Part shown: positions 1 to 8,686 of the stretch, piece by piece | How positions within the stretch are numbered: the stretch's first letter is position 1 | Layout: each line of letters opens with the position of its first letter | Assembly (NCBI RefSeq): GCF_027857615.1 | Contig: NZ_JAQIFT010000021.1 | Span: forward strand, 1 to 45,737 | DNA from: Holtiella tumoricola | GTDB lineage: Bacteria > Bacillota > Clostridia > Lachnospirales > Cellulosilyticaceae | Length of the DNA: 45,737 bases | Direction: 5' to 3' | Made by a program: the position numbers and the translations under genes | The notes under the pieces: model-generated | Databases searched by the model: none | Told to the model about the DNA's origin: nothing | What the model saw: only the letters and a program-made list of their open reading frames with translations

Positions 1-254
1 ACTTCGATTTCTTTTACAAGCTGTCTTTCAGAACGAATACCGTATAGATAGCCAATAAAAATCATCTTAAAAAGAACAACAGGATCAATACCAGGTCGAC
101 CATTATTATGGCAGTACATATCTCTAGTAAGATCATAAATAAAGGAAAAATCAATGTATTGGTCAATCTTGCGTAACAGATGGTTTTGAGGTACCAGCTG
201 ATCTATATATACAAGTTCCATAGCCTGTTGAGTGTTATTGCGATAGTTAATCAT
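1..254 (-). CDS. IS1182-family transposase, N-terminal part (cut by window edge)
   Basis: The minus strand reads ATG at 254 after an AAGGAG ribosome site and stays open to the window edge, giving about 84 residues that begin MINYRNNTQQAMELVYIDQL. The segment with QNHLLRKIDQYIDFSFIYD followed by NNGRPGIDPVVLFKMIFIGYLYGIRS is the DUF772-type N-terminal region of IS1182/IS5-like DDE transposases, which normally run to about 450-550 residues. The catalytic domain lies outside the window, so whether the element is intact cannot be judged. No terminal inverted repeat could be defined, because only one end is present. Confidence 0.85.
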   Translation of the reverse strand, partial: MINYRNNTQQAMELVYIDQLVPQNHLLRKIDQYIDFSFIYDLTRDMYCHNNGRPGIDPVVLFKMIFIGYLYGIRSERQLVKEIE

Positions 255-317
255 AGGGGGGCTCCTTATCTCGTTAGATTTAGTCTCTCTTAGTATTTGC
301 AGAAAAACAAAAATAAA

Positions 318-342
318 CCGCTGACAATAACTTTGTCAGCGG
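318..342 (-). terminator. Hairpin terminator upstream of the transposase
   Basis: A perfect 10-bp stem (CCGCTGACAA/TTGTCAGCGG, 5-nt loop) is followed on the minus strand by a T-rich tract. It sits between the EamA terminator and the transposase start. Insertion sequences often carry such a hairpin at their end to block read-through into the transposase, so it probably belongs to the IS (inference). Confidence 0.65.
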
Positions 343-346
343 TCTG

Positions 347-374
347 AAAAAGACGTAGCTATTCTACGTCTTTT
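347..374 (-). terminator. Terminator of the EamA transporter gene
   Basis: The stem AGACGTAG/CTACGTCT is extended by A-T pairs and followed on the minus strand by TTTTT. It lies 19 bp after the EamA stop codon. Confidence 0.8.
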
Positions 375-392
375 ATTTTAGAATTTTTATTA

Positions 393-1271
393 TTATGATT
401 TCTTCTTAAAATCTACTGTAGCTAATGTAACACCTACTACTGTTAAAAGAATACCAATACCATTTGTAAGTGTTGGATATGTACCATAAAGCACAACACC
501 TAGTACTGCTGTAATAATTGGTCCTGCATTTAAGAATAAAGAACTTGTTGTTGCACCGATTCTTGGAAGTGCAAAGTTGTAAAGTACAAAGCATAATCCT
601 GAACAAACAAGTGCGAGGTAAATTAAGTTAAACCATTGAACACCAGTCATCGCTGACCAGTTATTATTTTCTAAGAAAAATGATGGTGACATTACAAGTG
701 TACCAATAGCAAATTGATATACATTCAGTGTAATAGGAGAGTATTTTTCATTCAGTGGCTGTTGTAACACTGTATATCCACACCACATACATGTGCTTAT
801 AAACATTAAGATATAACCTACAAAGCTACCGCCTTGGCCGTCTATTACACCTACTGTTAATAAAGCCCCTACAACACTAAGGATAACAGCTATTGCATTT
901 TTCTTTGTAATCGCTACTTTAATAACAACTGCCTCTAATATAATAATAATAATAGGTTGAATTGCTGAAAGTACTGATCCTGCAGATGCTGGAATTAAGT
1001 TGATTGCATACATACTCAATGGATAGTAAATTGCAATTCCAATTAATGCATTAATAAAAACTTTTTTTCTATCTTCTTTTGCAATCTTTTTATCTTGTTT
1101 TGAAACAAAAAGAATAACTATAAAAGCTAATGTTGCAATCCCAAAACGAGCAGTTGCTAACGTAAAGGGACCAATTGTAGTTCCAATTTCTTGAATACTA
1201 TAAAATGATAATCCCCAGAAAAGTGCAACTAATGCCATAGATATAATACCCAGTATTTTTTGATTTTTCAT
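393..1271 (-). CDS. EamA-family (DMT superfamily) transporter
   Basis: This 292-residue integral membrane protein has about ten hydrophobic segments arranged as two EamA repeats (roughly residues 8-140 and 150-288). The first repeat has ALFWGLSFYSIQEIG, the usual helix-1 signature, and the tail is basic (DFKKKS). The family exports or imports small metabolites such as amino acids; the substrate cannot be read from sequence. The start has an AAGGAGG site 7 bp upstream. The gene is monocistronic with its own terminator and no neighbouring regulator on the same strand. Confidence 0.9.
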   Translation of the reverse strand: MKNQKILGIISMALVALFWGLSFYSIQEIGTTIGPFTLATARFGIATLAFIVILFVSKQDKKIAKEDRKKVFINALIGIAIYYPLSMYAINLIPASAGSVLSAIQPIIIIILEAVVIKVAITKKNAIAVILSVVGALLTVGVIDGQGGSFVGYILMFISTCMWCGYTVLQQPLNEKYSPITLNVYQFAIGTLVMSPSFFLENNNWSAMTGVQWFNLIYLALVCSGLCFVLYNFALPRIGATTSSLFLNAGPIITAVLGVVLYGTYPTLTNGIGILLTVVGVTLATVDFKKKS

Positions 1272-1470
1272 AGTGCCTCCTTAAAATTCATGTATCTACA
1301 TTGTTATTTTTTTAACTTCATCATTATAACAATATACCTATTATCATTCAGTCATTTAGGATAAACACTTAAATATTAAATACTAAATCTAAAATTATTA
1401 TACCTTTTATTATTTTAAATAATATGATCTCTTAACCTTATCCTGCACAAAAAGCTGATTCATACTAAAT

Positions 1471-1525
1471 AAAAAGGATTTACTTGAATACCTTCATAGT
1501 AGGTAAAATAAGTAAACCCTTTTTT
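1471..1525. terminator. Hairpin-family element ending the small membrane protein gene
   Basis: A long imperfect hairpin with arms around GGATTTACTT and AAGTAAACCC, flanked by an A-run and a T-run, so it can act in both directions. It is a divergent member of the dispersed hairpin family also found at 7712, 9054, 13154, 32414, 37118 and 45230. The rest of the 1272-1548 gap is AT-rich, with nothing else recognised. Confidence 0.65.
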
Positions 1526-1548
1526 CTTATACTTTTCTTTTTATAACA

Positions 1549-1923
1549 TTACATCTGCATCCCTACACTCCAAAAGCATATCGCTGCAACTAAAGATAAT
1601 GGCGTCATTACATAGCGTTCCTTTTTGCTTTTTGAAGATAAATTCATAAGCGTATTCAAAGATAAATAGACTGCATAAAAAATACAAATCAACTGGGTTA
1701 CTTTAGCTGATAACCATAAGTCCATATAACCACCTGCTTGTAACACAATGATAATGGCAAAAACTTGAATCACTAAAGAAACGACCGCCATTATTCTTAA
1801 AGCCTTTGGCAAAACTTTATATTGTCCTCCCATAGTAAACTCACCTAATGGTGCACCACATGCTACCAATACTGTCATGATCATAATTACTCCAAATAAA
1901 ATAGCGCCTGTTATTGCCAACAT
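1549..1923 (-). CDS. Small four-helix membrane protein, function unknown
   Basis: This 124-residue protein has four hydrophobic segments (about residues 3-22, 44-64, 70-90 and 103-121) and a short basic loop KSKKER before the last helix. I do not recognise the family. It starts 12 bp after the PadR regulator stop codon on the same strand, so it is very probably the regulated partner in a two-gene operon, a common arrangement for PadR regulators and small membrane proteins (inference). Confidence 0.8.
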   Translation of the reverse strand: MLAITGAILFGVIMIMTVLVACGAPLGEFTMGGQYKVLPKALRIMAVVSLVIQVFAIIIVLQAGGYMDLWLSAKVTQLICIFYAVYLSLNTLMNLSSKSKKERYVMTPLSLVAAICFWSVGMQM

Positions 1924-1935
1924 CCATTCCCCTCC

Positions 1936-2556
1936 TTAGTTTTCTTTTTCTTTCTGAAGAATTCTTTCATAAAACACAATATCCTGTTCAAGACGTGCCA
2001 GCCCATATTCTAAACTATACATCTGATAATCATAAATATTTTGTACTGCCTGATGAAGGGAATCTTGCTTAGAAGTCATTAACAAATGATGTGTTAACTG
2101 CTCATCTTCTTTTATACGCTCTACGTTGACTTCAATCCCATGCGCTTTGTTCTCTTCTACATATGCTTGTATGGTACAAAGCTTCTCTTTTTCTTTTACC
2201 AAACTTTGAATATATCCCTCTAGAGATTGTATACGTACTTCTTTAGGTACCATCCCTAAGAAAAAAAATTTACCTTCCTCCATATTTTTAACTTTCTCAA
2301 GGTTCATAGGCACTTCTATCCATTCTCTAAACTGTTGTGTCCCCTTATCCGTTATAGAATACTCCTTTTTCAGTAAGTTATTTTCAATATACTCTCTAAC
2401 CTCTACACACTCTTTACTTAATAGCTTCTTAATCGCAGTCTGTATACTTCCTAAACTATCACTACATACTGTGGTCAAATTTTGCCCAATAAACATTTTG
2501 ATTTCATATACAGTCATACTTTTTATTAAGAGTAAACTCAAAATAATGTTCTCCAT
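1936..2556 (-). CDS. PadR-family transcriptional regulator
   Basis: This 206-residue protein has an N-terminal winged helix (residues about 1-80: LLLIKSMTVYEIKMFI, then AIKKLLSKECVEVRE and KKEYSITDKGTQQFREWI), followed by a helical dimerisation region (about 90-205) typical of the two-domain PadR subfamily (Vir_act_alpha_C). PadR proteins repress transport, phenolic-acid or antimicrobial-response genes and respond to small hydrophobic ligands. A 26-bp perfect palindrome overlaps the -10 box of its own promoter, so autorepression is likely. The downstream small membrane gene is probably co-transcribed. Confidence 0.9.
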   Translation of the reverse strand: MENIILSLLLIKSMTVYEIKMFIGQNLTTVCSDSLGSIQTAIKKLLSKECVEVREYIENNLLKKEYSITDKGTQQFREWIEVPMNLEKVKNMEEGKFFFLGMVPKEVRIQSLEGYIQSLVKEKEKLCTIQAYVEENKAHGIEVNVERIKEDEQLTHHLLMTSKQDSLHQAVQNIYDYQMYSLEYGLARLEQDIVFYERILQKEKEN

Positions 2557-2588
2557 AAGTTTTCCTCACTTTCACAGTATATTTATAC

Positions 2589-2628
2589 ACCTAATAGTAA
2601 TATTACTATTAGGTATATCTTTTGTCAA
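2589..2628 (-). promoter_or_regulatory. padR promoter with overlapping 26-bp palindromic operator
   Basis: On the minus strand TTGACA (2628-2623), a 17-bp spacer and TAATAT (2605-2600) form a near-consensus sigma-A promoter. A perfect 26-bp palindrome (2589-2614, core TAATAGTAATATTACTATTA) covers the -10 box. A repressor bound there would block RNA polymerase. The geometry and adjacency point to the PadR protein as ligand. Confidence 0.75.
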
Positions 2629-2742
2629 TTTTACTACTAGTTACTTTTAGATGCTTGTTGGATAATAACCCATTAGAGCGAGTTTTCAATTCCTACTAGC
2701 AATAATAGGTCTGGTAAACTCTATTAAGGAGACGCACAGATA

Positions 2743-2772
2743 AAAATAGCCCCTTAATTAAAGGGGCTATTT
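2743..2772 (-). terminator. Terminator of the GNAT gene
   Basis: A stem AAATAGCCCCTT/AAGGGGCTATTT with a 4-nt loop lies 41 bp after the GNAT stop codon. Confidence 0.75.
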
Positions 2773-2812
2773 CCAGTAATAGGATTATATTCTACTTATA
2801 ACGTGAAGTCAC

Positions 2813-3346
2813 TTACCTATTTTGTTCACATACTTTTTCAAATCTAAAGAAATAATCCCCTTCATCAGCCGGCATTCCTCCAACAGCTTCTGGTGAATTA
2901 GGATCTCTATGGAGTGGATTGTAGAATTCTACAATATGGAATTGACATTTATTAACGTAGAAATGAATATTCCTTTTTTCAAAATAAGGGGTACATGTTT
3001 CCCATATTTTTGTTTCAGGGTGCAGTTTTTCTATTGCATTCCAAATGGCTTGCCCAACACCTTTGCTTTGACATCCTATCTTAACAAAGAGGAGGTCTAA
3101 ATGGTTATGGTATGTTGTGTTATCTATGACGATTACCGTACCGCCCACAACCTCACCGTTGACCAGTGCCTGATATGCCTCTGCTCCCTTTGCGTTAAGT
3201 GAACTGTCAATGTCTTTTTCCGGAAGAATTATTTCATCGCTTGCACCACATTCTATCTCATATCCATATTGAAATGCCTCTTGAATATCTGTTTTAAATG
3301 CTTTTATGTTTTCATTGGTAAGAGGAACTAAGCTTAGAATCATCAT
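2813..3346 (-). CDS. GNAT-family N-acetyltransferase
   Basis: This protein has 177 residues from the ATG at 3346, chosen because GTGAGGT lies just upstream; a longer reading to 3406 has no ribosome site. The GNAT fold is seen as VNGEVVGGTVIVID (beta strands), HLDLLFVKIGCQSKGVGQAIWNAIE (strand 4 and the pyrophosphate loop QSKGVG) and the C-terminal NIHFYVNKCQFHIVEFYNP. It would transfer an acetyl group from acetyl-CoA to an amine. The substrate is unknown and neighbours give no clue. Confidence 0.85.
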   Translation of the reverse strand: MMILSLVPLTNENIKAFKTDIQEAFQYGYEIECGASDEIILPEKDIDSSLNAKGAEAYQALVNGEVVGGTVIVIDNTTYHNHLDLLFVKIGCQSKGVGQAIWNAIEKLHPETKIWETCTPYFEKRNIHFYVNKCQFHIVEFYNPLHRDPNSPEAVGGMPADEGDYFFRFEKVCEQNR

Positions 3347-3494
3347 TATTACCTCACTATAAAATTTTAGTTTGTATATCCTTATAGGCTCTATAAATAA
3401 TCTCAATCTAATAAATAACTACATCTAAGTTTATATTAAAATCAAAAATATTACAATGACGATTCACCAAGCTAAATATAGCCCCCTTTTTTGA

Positions 3495-4403
3495 TTAGTT
3501 AATTTGAATAGTTGTACATCCTTTTGCTTGACAATAAGCAAGCCACTTTTGTTTTTCCACTTCAGTTGGCTCTCTAAAAGTTTCTTGGTTCATCCCTACT
3601 TGTAGCGCCTTAGATACCCCTAATTTATGATAAGGTAGAAGCTCTATATGCTCAATATTAGGATAGTGCTGTGCTATGTATAGAATCCCATCAAGGTGTT
3701 CTTCTGTATCGTTAATCTCTGGAATGATGGGGCATCTTAGGATCACCTTTTTACCTTTTTTCCTAAGGAAGTTCATATTTTCATGAATCAGTTTCGGTGA
3801 GACACCTGTGTAAGCTAAATGGGATGCTTCACCTGTTATTTTGTAGTCTAATAAGAACAGGTCTACTTGATCTACAATACGTGCAAGATTTTCCCTTTTT
3901 CCAAATCCACTTGTTTCTACACATCTATGGATCCCTGCTTGGCCACAAGCTTCTAGTATTTCAAGGACAAAATCTGGATGGGACAGGGGTTCTCCACCTG
4001 AAAGGGTCATACCGCCTTTAGATTTTTTGTAAAAAGGTAAGTCCTCCTTAACAATCTTCATGACTTCTTCTACAGTCATGACTTTTCCAACCTGCTCTAA
4101 CGCTCCAGTCGGACAAGCCTTGATGCATGCACCACACTGGATACACTGCCCATGTTCCACTTTATGTTGAAGCTTTCCATCTTGGCTTATAAACTGATGA
4201 ACCCCTTGTGTACAGACAAGAGCACACTGTCTACAGTCTATACATTTTGCCTCCATATAACGGAGCTCAGGTAAGAAGCTTTGAGATTCTGGATTATGAC
4301 ACCACTTACACTTTAAGGGGCATCCTTTCAAAAAGATGCTTGTTCTAAGACCTGGTCCATCATAAATGCTACAACGATTGATGTCGAGTATATAACTTGT
4401 CAT
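3495..4403 (-). CDS. Glycyl-radical enzyme activating protein (radical SAM)
   Basis: This 302-residue activase uses a [4Fe-4S] cluster and S-adenosylmethionine to put a radical on the glycine of the upstream enzyme. The radical SAM motif is CPLKCKWC (residues about 29-36, CxxxCxxC). It is followed by an inserted two-cluster ferredoxin domain (CIDCRQCALVC and CIQCGACIKACP, about 55-105), then GGMTLSGGEPLSHPDF. The ferredoxin insert is typical of activases for glycyl radical dehydratases, lyases and decarboxylases and is absent from PflA. It starts 8 bp after the enzyme stop codon with AGGAGG, so the two are translationally coupled. It hydrolyses nothing; the product is 5'-deoxyadenosine. Confidence 0.95.
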   Translation of the reverse strand: MTSYILDINRCSIYDGPGLRTSIFLKGCPLKCKWCHNPESQSFLPELRYMEAKCIDCRQCALVCTQGVHQFISQDGKLQHKVEHGQCIQCGACIKACPTGALEQVGKVMTVEEVMKIVKEDLPFYKKSKGGMTLSGGEPLSHPDFVLEILEACGQAGIHRCVETSGFGKRENLARIVDQVDLFLLDYKITGEASHLAYTGVSPKLIHENMNFLRKKGKKVILRCPIIPEINDTEEHLDGILYIAQHYPNIEHIELLPYHKLGVSKALQVGMNQETFREPTEVEKQKWLAYCQAKGCTTIQIN

Positions 4404-4411
4404 AGTCCCTC

Positions 4412-6673
4412 CTAGTAAGCTGTTCGTGCTAAGATTTCTTGTTGTGTCTCTGGATCTAAGGTAATAAATCTCGCTGAGAATCCACCTACACGTACCATAA
4501 GATTTTGATACTTTTCTGGTTCTATAAGTGCCTGTTGCAAGTCTTGTTGGTTTACTACAGAAATATTACCTTGTTGCCCGCCCAGTTCAAGGTAGGTTTC
4601 TAATAGGCATTTAAACTTTTCCCTTTCACCGTTAAACAATGCATTAGAGAATTTAAGATTGGTATTGGCACCTGCATGAATAGAAGTATCTAGTTTTACT
4701 AAGGATTGCATTAACGCTGTAATCCCTTCTTTATCCATACCTGAGTACGCTGCATTTCCATTGGAAAGATAAACACCACGCTTACGCCCATCTGGTGTAG
4801 CACCCACCCGTTTACCCAGTAAGACATTCATATTATTATTAATCATGACCACAAGTAAAGAGTCTAGATTGGTCTTAAAGCGTTGATTGCGAATACTATG
4901 ACAGACATGCTCATGGACTTCAACAGCTATCTCATCAGCTAAATCACTATTATTACCATACTTAGGTGCCGCTACAAGAAGCTGTCTTTCCTTTTCATAT
5001 CCTTCAAAGTTTACTTGTATCATTTTTACAAGGTCTTTCATACTAAAGGCTTGATCTTCGTAGACCACCTTTTTGATTGCGGTTAAGGAGTCTGAAACCG
5101 TAATATTGCCATAAGTCTCTACAGTCCCTCCTAAGTGGTATAATCCTCCATTGAAAAGTCCTTTCCCACGTTTGATACAGTCATCATGTAAAATACTTAG
5201 GAGTAAGAAGTTACTTTGTTCACCACATTTGTTATAAACAAGCTCTTGGACCTTCCCACAGTAGTCTGTAAAGAAATCTATCTGTGCTTTATAGCGGTCC
5301 ATAATTTCTTCAAAAGTAGTCGTCTCAGTAATCGGTGGCATCTTTAGCCCTATTTGCTTACCACTTACTGGGTCCACACCCTCATTCAATACAAGTTCAA
5401 GTGCTTTTGGCATATTTAAACAGGTATTCGGTGTACCAATACTCTTATTGGCAAGCATATATTCACCACATCCAAAGAAAGCATATTGCTCAGCTACTTT
5501 TCTTGGAACATCCATAGCACGCATCGTACTTGCAATATTCAAATCATCATTGTACAGAATAGGGAATGTATTGCCTTTACCCAGTACATCTAAAGCTTTA
5601 TTATAGACCGCTTCATTCATCCCTTTATAATATCTTAAGCTCACTTGAGGATATAAAATTTGTCTACCATCAATAGCCTCTAAAATAGCCAGTGCTAGTT
5701 GGTCAGCTGCCTCTTCATCTTCTCTGCCATAGCCTCCAATAATACAACGGGTATCACGTTGGAAGCTTTCTTCATAAATTGCAAAATAGTTGATGATATA
5801 GGCTTTTGCTTCTTCTTTCGTTAAGATACCTTTTTTTAAATCGTTTACATAGAATGTCCCTAAATAGTCATCCATACGTGCAATTTCTGTTGTACCTGCA
5901 CAAATACCATAAAGCAAACAAAGTTGCATGGCTTGATGGAAGGAATGAGGTTGTTTTTCACTAATATGTTCTAAGGAGTGAATAATCAGTGTTAAACGTT
6001 CTTTTTCTGTCTCATCACTTTGTAGAAGTTCTTGTTTGAGTAAATGAGCACGGGATTTAGCTAGTTGTTGCATGGCTTTTAAAACCTTTATCATACCTTC
6101 ATATAACGCTAATGCCTCTTCATCTTTGGTACTCACTTTTGCCTTTTCAACTTCATCAATAAGTCCTTGCAAACCAAGTTGAGTAAGCTTTTTAAAATCT
6201 AAGTGTGCCCCTGCTATACGATACAGTGGATAAACAGCGCCAATTGCGGTCATATAAGTATCTTCTGTTAAATGTTGGTGCCAGTCCTTAGGAAAAGCTT
6301 CTTTAATATGATGATAGGTTTCTTCTTGCTCCCAAAAGCGAATGGCATCTAATGCTTCTTGTATCTCTATTTCACTATATTCATTGGACGCTTTCATTTG
6401 TTCAACAATGGCATAAGAACCTTTAACATCACAACAATAGCATAATTTATCAAAGCCATCTGCAACACCTTGCCCAATGACAAGGGGATAAAAGCCTATG
6501 CGATTCCCTTTAAATCTTCCTCCAAAATAGTCCCCTTCTTTACGTGCCCCTAAAGTATAAGGCATTTGTACTTCCATACAAGCAGCCTCTCTTAATGCTT
6601 TAGGTGCTGCCTGATACTTTTGATACGCTTTTGTAAAAGCTAATTCAGCTTCAAATAGTCTTTCTTTTTGCAT
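4412..6673 (-). CDS. Glycyl radical enzyme, CxE (dehydratase/lyase-like) type, substrate unknown
   Basis: This 753-residue enzyme has a pyruvate formate-lyase-like barrel. The thiyl cysteine is C402 in FFGCGEYML, with E404 two residues later. The glycyl radical site is G731 in VRVGGFSARF near the C-terminus. A Cys-x-Glu pair is found in glycyl radical dehydratases, C-N/C-S lyases and arylacetate decarboxylases, while pyruvate formate-lyase has adjacent cysteines; this enzyme is therefore not PFL. The residue between Cys and Glu is glycine, not the usual Val/Ile. No microcompartment shell, aldehyde dehydrogenase or transporter gene is nearby, so the substrate is open. An AraC/cupin regulator lies just upstream and the activase just downstream. 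The start has AGGAG 7 bp upstream. Confidence 0.92.
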   Translation of the reverse strand: MQKERLFEAELAFTKAYQKYQAAPKALREAACMEVQMPYTLGARKEGDYFGGRFKGNRIGFYPLVIGQGVADGFDKLCYCCDVKGSYAIVEQMKASNEYSEIEIQEALDAIRFWEQEETYHHIKEAFPKDWHQHLTEDTYMTAIGAVYPLYRIAGAHLDFKKLTQLGLQGLIDEVEKAKVSTKDEEALALYEGMIKVLKAMQQLAKSRAHLLKQELLQSDETEKERLTLIIHSLEHISEKQPHSFHQAMQLCLLYGICAGTTEIARMDDYLGTFYVNDLKKGILTKEEAKAYIINYFAIYEESFQRDTRCIIGGYGREDEEAADQLALAILEAIDGRQILYPQVSLRYYKGMNEAVYNKALDVLGKGNTFPILYNDDLNIASTMRAMDVPRKVAEQYAFFGCGEYMLANKSIGTPNTCLNMPKALELVLNEGVDPVSGKQIGLKMPPITETTTFEEIMDRYKAQIDFFTDYCGKVQELVYNKCGEQSNFLLLSILHDDCIKRGKGLFNGGLYHLGGTVETYGNITVSDSLTAIKKVVYEDQAFSMKDLVKMIQVNFEGYEKERQLLVAAPKYGNNSDLADEIAVEVHEHVCHSIRNQRFKTNLDSLLVVMINNNMNVLLGKRVGATPDGRKRGVYLSNGNAAYSGMDKEGITALMQSLVKLDTSIHAGANTNLKFSNALFNGEREKFKCLLETYLELGGQQGNISVVNQQDLQQALIEPEKYQNLMVRVGGFSARFITLDPETQQEILARTAY

Positions 6674-6738
6674 AGCTCTACTCCTTTTATTATGTAATCA
6701 CCTCTGAATGACTGTCTTTATTATAGCTATAAAAAAAA

Positions 6739-6766
6739 GACATATCTCCCTCTTGGTTGATATGCC
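6739..6766 (-). terminator. Terminator between araC-type gene and glycyl radical enzyme
   Basis: On the minus strand GGCATATC pairs with GATATGTC (one G-U pair) across a 12-nt loop and is followed by eight T. It separates the regulator from the enzyme, so the enzyme must have its own promoter or be attenuated here. Confidence 0.7.
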
Positions 6767-6787
6767 TTATACTATATTGATATTTCT

Positions 6788-7639
6788 TTAATAAAATGTT
6801 TTTCTATAACGTTCCCTGTATTGGGTAGGGGTAGAACCATATTTTTCTTTAAATCGCTTATTAAAATAGGCCACACTATTAAAACCACATTGATAAGCAA
6901 TCTGGACAATAGATTCCTTAGTGGTCGTCAAAAGTGTACAACTGTATTTAAGCCTATGGGCGTTGATCAGCTCTGTAGGCGTCATCTGGTAATACTGTTT
7001 AACCACACGGGTTACATGCTCTTGAGTTTTCCCACAACTTGTAAGAAAAGCTTGAAGGCCTTCTTCCATAAGCTGTCCTTCTTCTAACTTCTTACAGGCT
7101 GCTTGTAGCCAACTTGGACCTTTTCTCTCTTCATCGCCCTCATAAAGTTTTTCAAGTAAAAGGTCCATCAGTAGACTCTCAACAACATAAGTGGCAAACT
7201 CCGCTTCATAATGTTGAATCAACTTTTGGCTTTTATTTTCAAATTGTTCAAAAGCTCCTGTACCTAACTCATCTATCTCCCACATTTTCGTACCTATGAG
7301 TTTGGCAACAGGCTGAATAAGAGACTCAAAGTACTGCTTTTCTATAGCTATATTACGTAACCTATTGGGGGCCGTCTCAAGAGCATAAACACGGTGAAAA
7401 CATTGTGGCTTTAATACTTGATACATTCCCTTACTCATTTGCTGCCTTTGCCCATCCCATTCATGGACAAATACACCTTCAAGAATGACAAAAAACTCAT
7501 AAAAATCATGGTGATGTCCTAAAGTATAATCATGTGCTTCTAACACCAAATCGGCAATATGAATCTTACTACAATCTAGGCAAAAATCCTTGAAATATAA
7601 TTGCATATTTACGTTCCTCAGTTTAAGATATTGTTTCAT
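6788..7639 (-). CDS. AraC-family regulator with N-terminal cupin
   Basis: This 283-residue protein has an N-terminal cupin sensor (about residues 25-110, including HHHDFYEFFVILEG and QVLKPQCFHRVYAL) and two C-terminal helix-turn-helix motifs (about 180-283, with IVQIAYQCGFNSVAYFNKRFKEKYGSTP, the usual AraC signature). It is on the same strand directly upstream of the glycyl radical enzyme, so it is the likely ligand-responsive activator of that pathway (inference). Confidence 0.92.
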   Translation of the reverse strand: MKQYLKLRNVNMQLYFKDFCLDCSKIHIADLVLEAHDYTLGHHHDFYEFFVILEGVFVHEWDGQRQQMSKGMYQVLKPQCFHRVYALETAPNRLRNIAIEKQYFESLIQPVAKLIGTKMWEIDELGTGAFEQFENKSQKLIQHYEAEFATYVVESLLMDLLLEKLYEGDEERKGPSWLQAACKKLEEGQLMEEGLQAFLTSCGKTQEHVTRVVKQYYQMTPTELINAHRLKYSCTLLTTTKESIVQIAYQCGFNSVAYFNKRFKEKYGSTPTQYRERYRKTFY

Positions 7640-7711
7640 TTTTATATGAATACTTATTTATACACTTTAGCATGTTAAGTACTGGTTCATCAATAATAAA
7701 CTCCAACTAAA

Positions 7712-7761
7712 AAAGATCTACTTAAATACCTACCAAACTAGGCAATATGAGTAGATCCCTT
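7712..7761. terminator. Hairpin-family element ending the zinc-ribbon gene
   Basis: Arms GATCTACTTAAATACCT and AGGCAATATGAGTAGATC are partly paired and flanked by A and T tracts. It is a diverged member of the dispersed hairpin family and lies 32 bp after the zinc-ribbon stop codon. Confidence 0.6.
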
Positions 7762-7793
7762 ATAAATTATTGAAGCCTTATGCGTTAATGGGC

Positions 7794-8006
7794 TCAGCCT
7801 CCAATTAAGAAGTCTAAGATATTCCATCCATCGCTAGACTCGGCTTTGTAAAGCTCGGTATACCCACATCTGCTACAACTGATTGTGATGAATTTCTTAT
7901 TTTGTACATCAAAAATCTTTGCAAAGTTACCACCTGTTGCTTGAAACTGATCAGATTCATAATGTTCATTCCCACACTTTGGACATATGTATTGCTTATT
8001 TTCCAT
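7794..8006 (-). CDS. Zinc-ribbon nucleic-acid-binding protein (DUF2082/YpzJ-like)
   Basis: This 70-residue protein has two cysteine pairs, CPKCGNEH (near residue 9) and ISCSRCGYTELYK (near 45), that form a zinc ribbon. The pattern and length match the DUF2082 family, described as predicted nucleic-acid-binding. There is an AGGAGG-like site upstream. No partner gene is obvious. Confidence 0.8.
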   Translation of the reverse strand: MENKQYICPKCGNEHYESDQFQATGGNFAKIFDVQNKKFITISCSRCGYTELYKAESSDGWNILDFLIGG

Positions 8007-8095
8007 ATGTTTCCCTCCTTTCTTAATAGATACAGTACATCACATGAAATACTTACATCTTTTAATAGCACCATATTCTATTTTATTTAATCTTA

Positions 8096-8614
8096 TTATA
8101 CTCTATTTACACAATTTATTAAGTCCTTAATTTTTGCTTGATCACATACATCATAGGATTTTTCCATGGCTTCTAAGGCTTTTTGATCTGCTTCGGACTT
8201 ATTCTTTTGCTTCTTAAGTATGGTCACAAAACATTTCATCATAAGCTTATCTTTAAAGCCCATTTTTTCATAGTTCAATCCACTTCTAAAATAGAAGAAA
8301 GGTATGTCTTGGTTTTGTGATAAGTTACTTGACTTTACACGTTCCACTTCTTCAGTCCGTTCTGGTCCTGCACCTGTTGCAAAAACAATGAACTTTTTAT
8401 TAGACCATTTGGCAAGGTACTTTTGCATCTTCTTTAGTCCATTGATCCTCCCCGCATAAATCCCACCACCAAATACAATCACCTCTGCTTGATCTATAGC
8501 TGCTTGATCTACCTTATCTAGTGATATAGCCTGGCACTTTAGTCCCTTTGCAATCCACTCAGCATATTTTTTAGTAAAACCTGTTTTTGATGCATATAAA
8601 ACAACTGTCCCCAT
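8096..8614 (-). CDS. Flavodoxin-domain protein (HemG/menaquinone-type)
   Basis: This protein has about 172 residues from the ATG at 8614, which lies 9 bp from AAGGAG; the ATG at 8623 abuts the ribosome site and is unlikely. The FMN phosphate loop is LYASKTGFTKKYAEWIAKGL. GGGIYAGRINGLKKM and FATGAGP are the second and third FMN contacts of the flavodoxin-5 family. It carries electrons via FMN in the cytoplasm. The family includes protoporphyrinogen oxidase HemG, but no haem genes are nearby, so a general redox role is safer. Confidence 0.85.
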   Translation of the reverse strand: MGTVVLYASKTGFTKKYAEWIAKGLKCQAISLDKVDQAAIDQAEVIVFGGGIYAGRINGLKKMQKYLAKWSNKKFIVFATGAGPERTEEVERVKSSNLSQNQDIPFFYFRSGLNYEKMGFKDKLMMKCFVTILKKQKNKSEADQKALEAMEKSYDVCDQAKIKDLINCVNRV

Positions 8615-8686
8615 TAGAATCATCTCCTTCTTGAGTAGTATATGCCCTATAATACCCTCTTTACCATTAAAATCTAGTTCTATAAC

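Noticed and set aside
7768..7800. Resemblance of the DNA after the zinc-ribbon gene to the end of the 32509 micropeptide (both can encode EPIN-stop)
   Set aside because: In the first place the frame has stops just upstream and overlaps the gene end, so it is probably chance or shared repeat tail.
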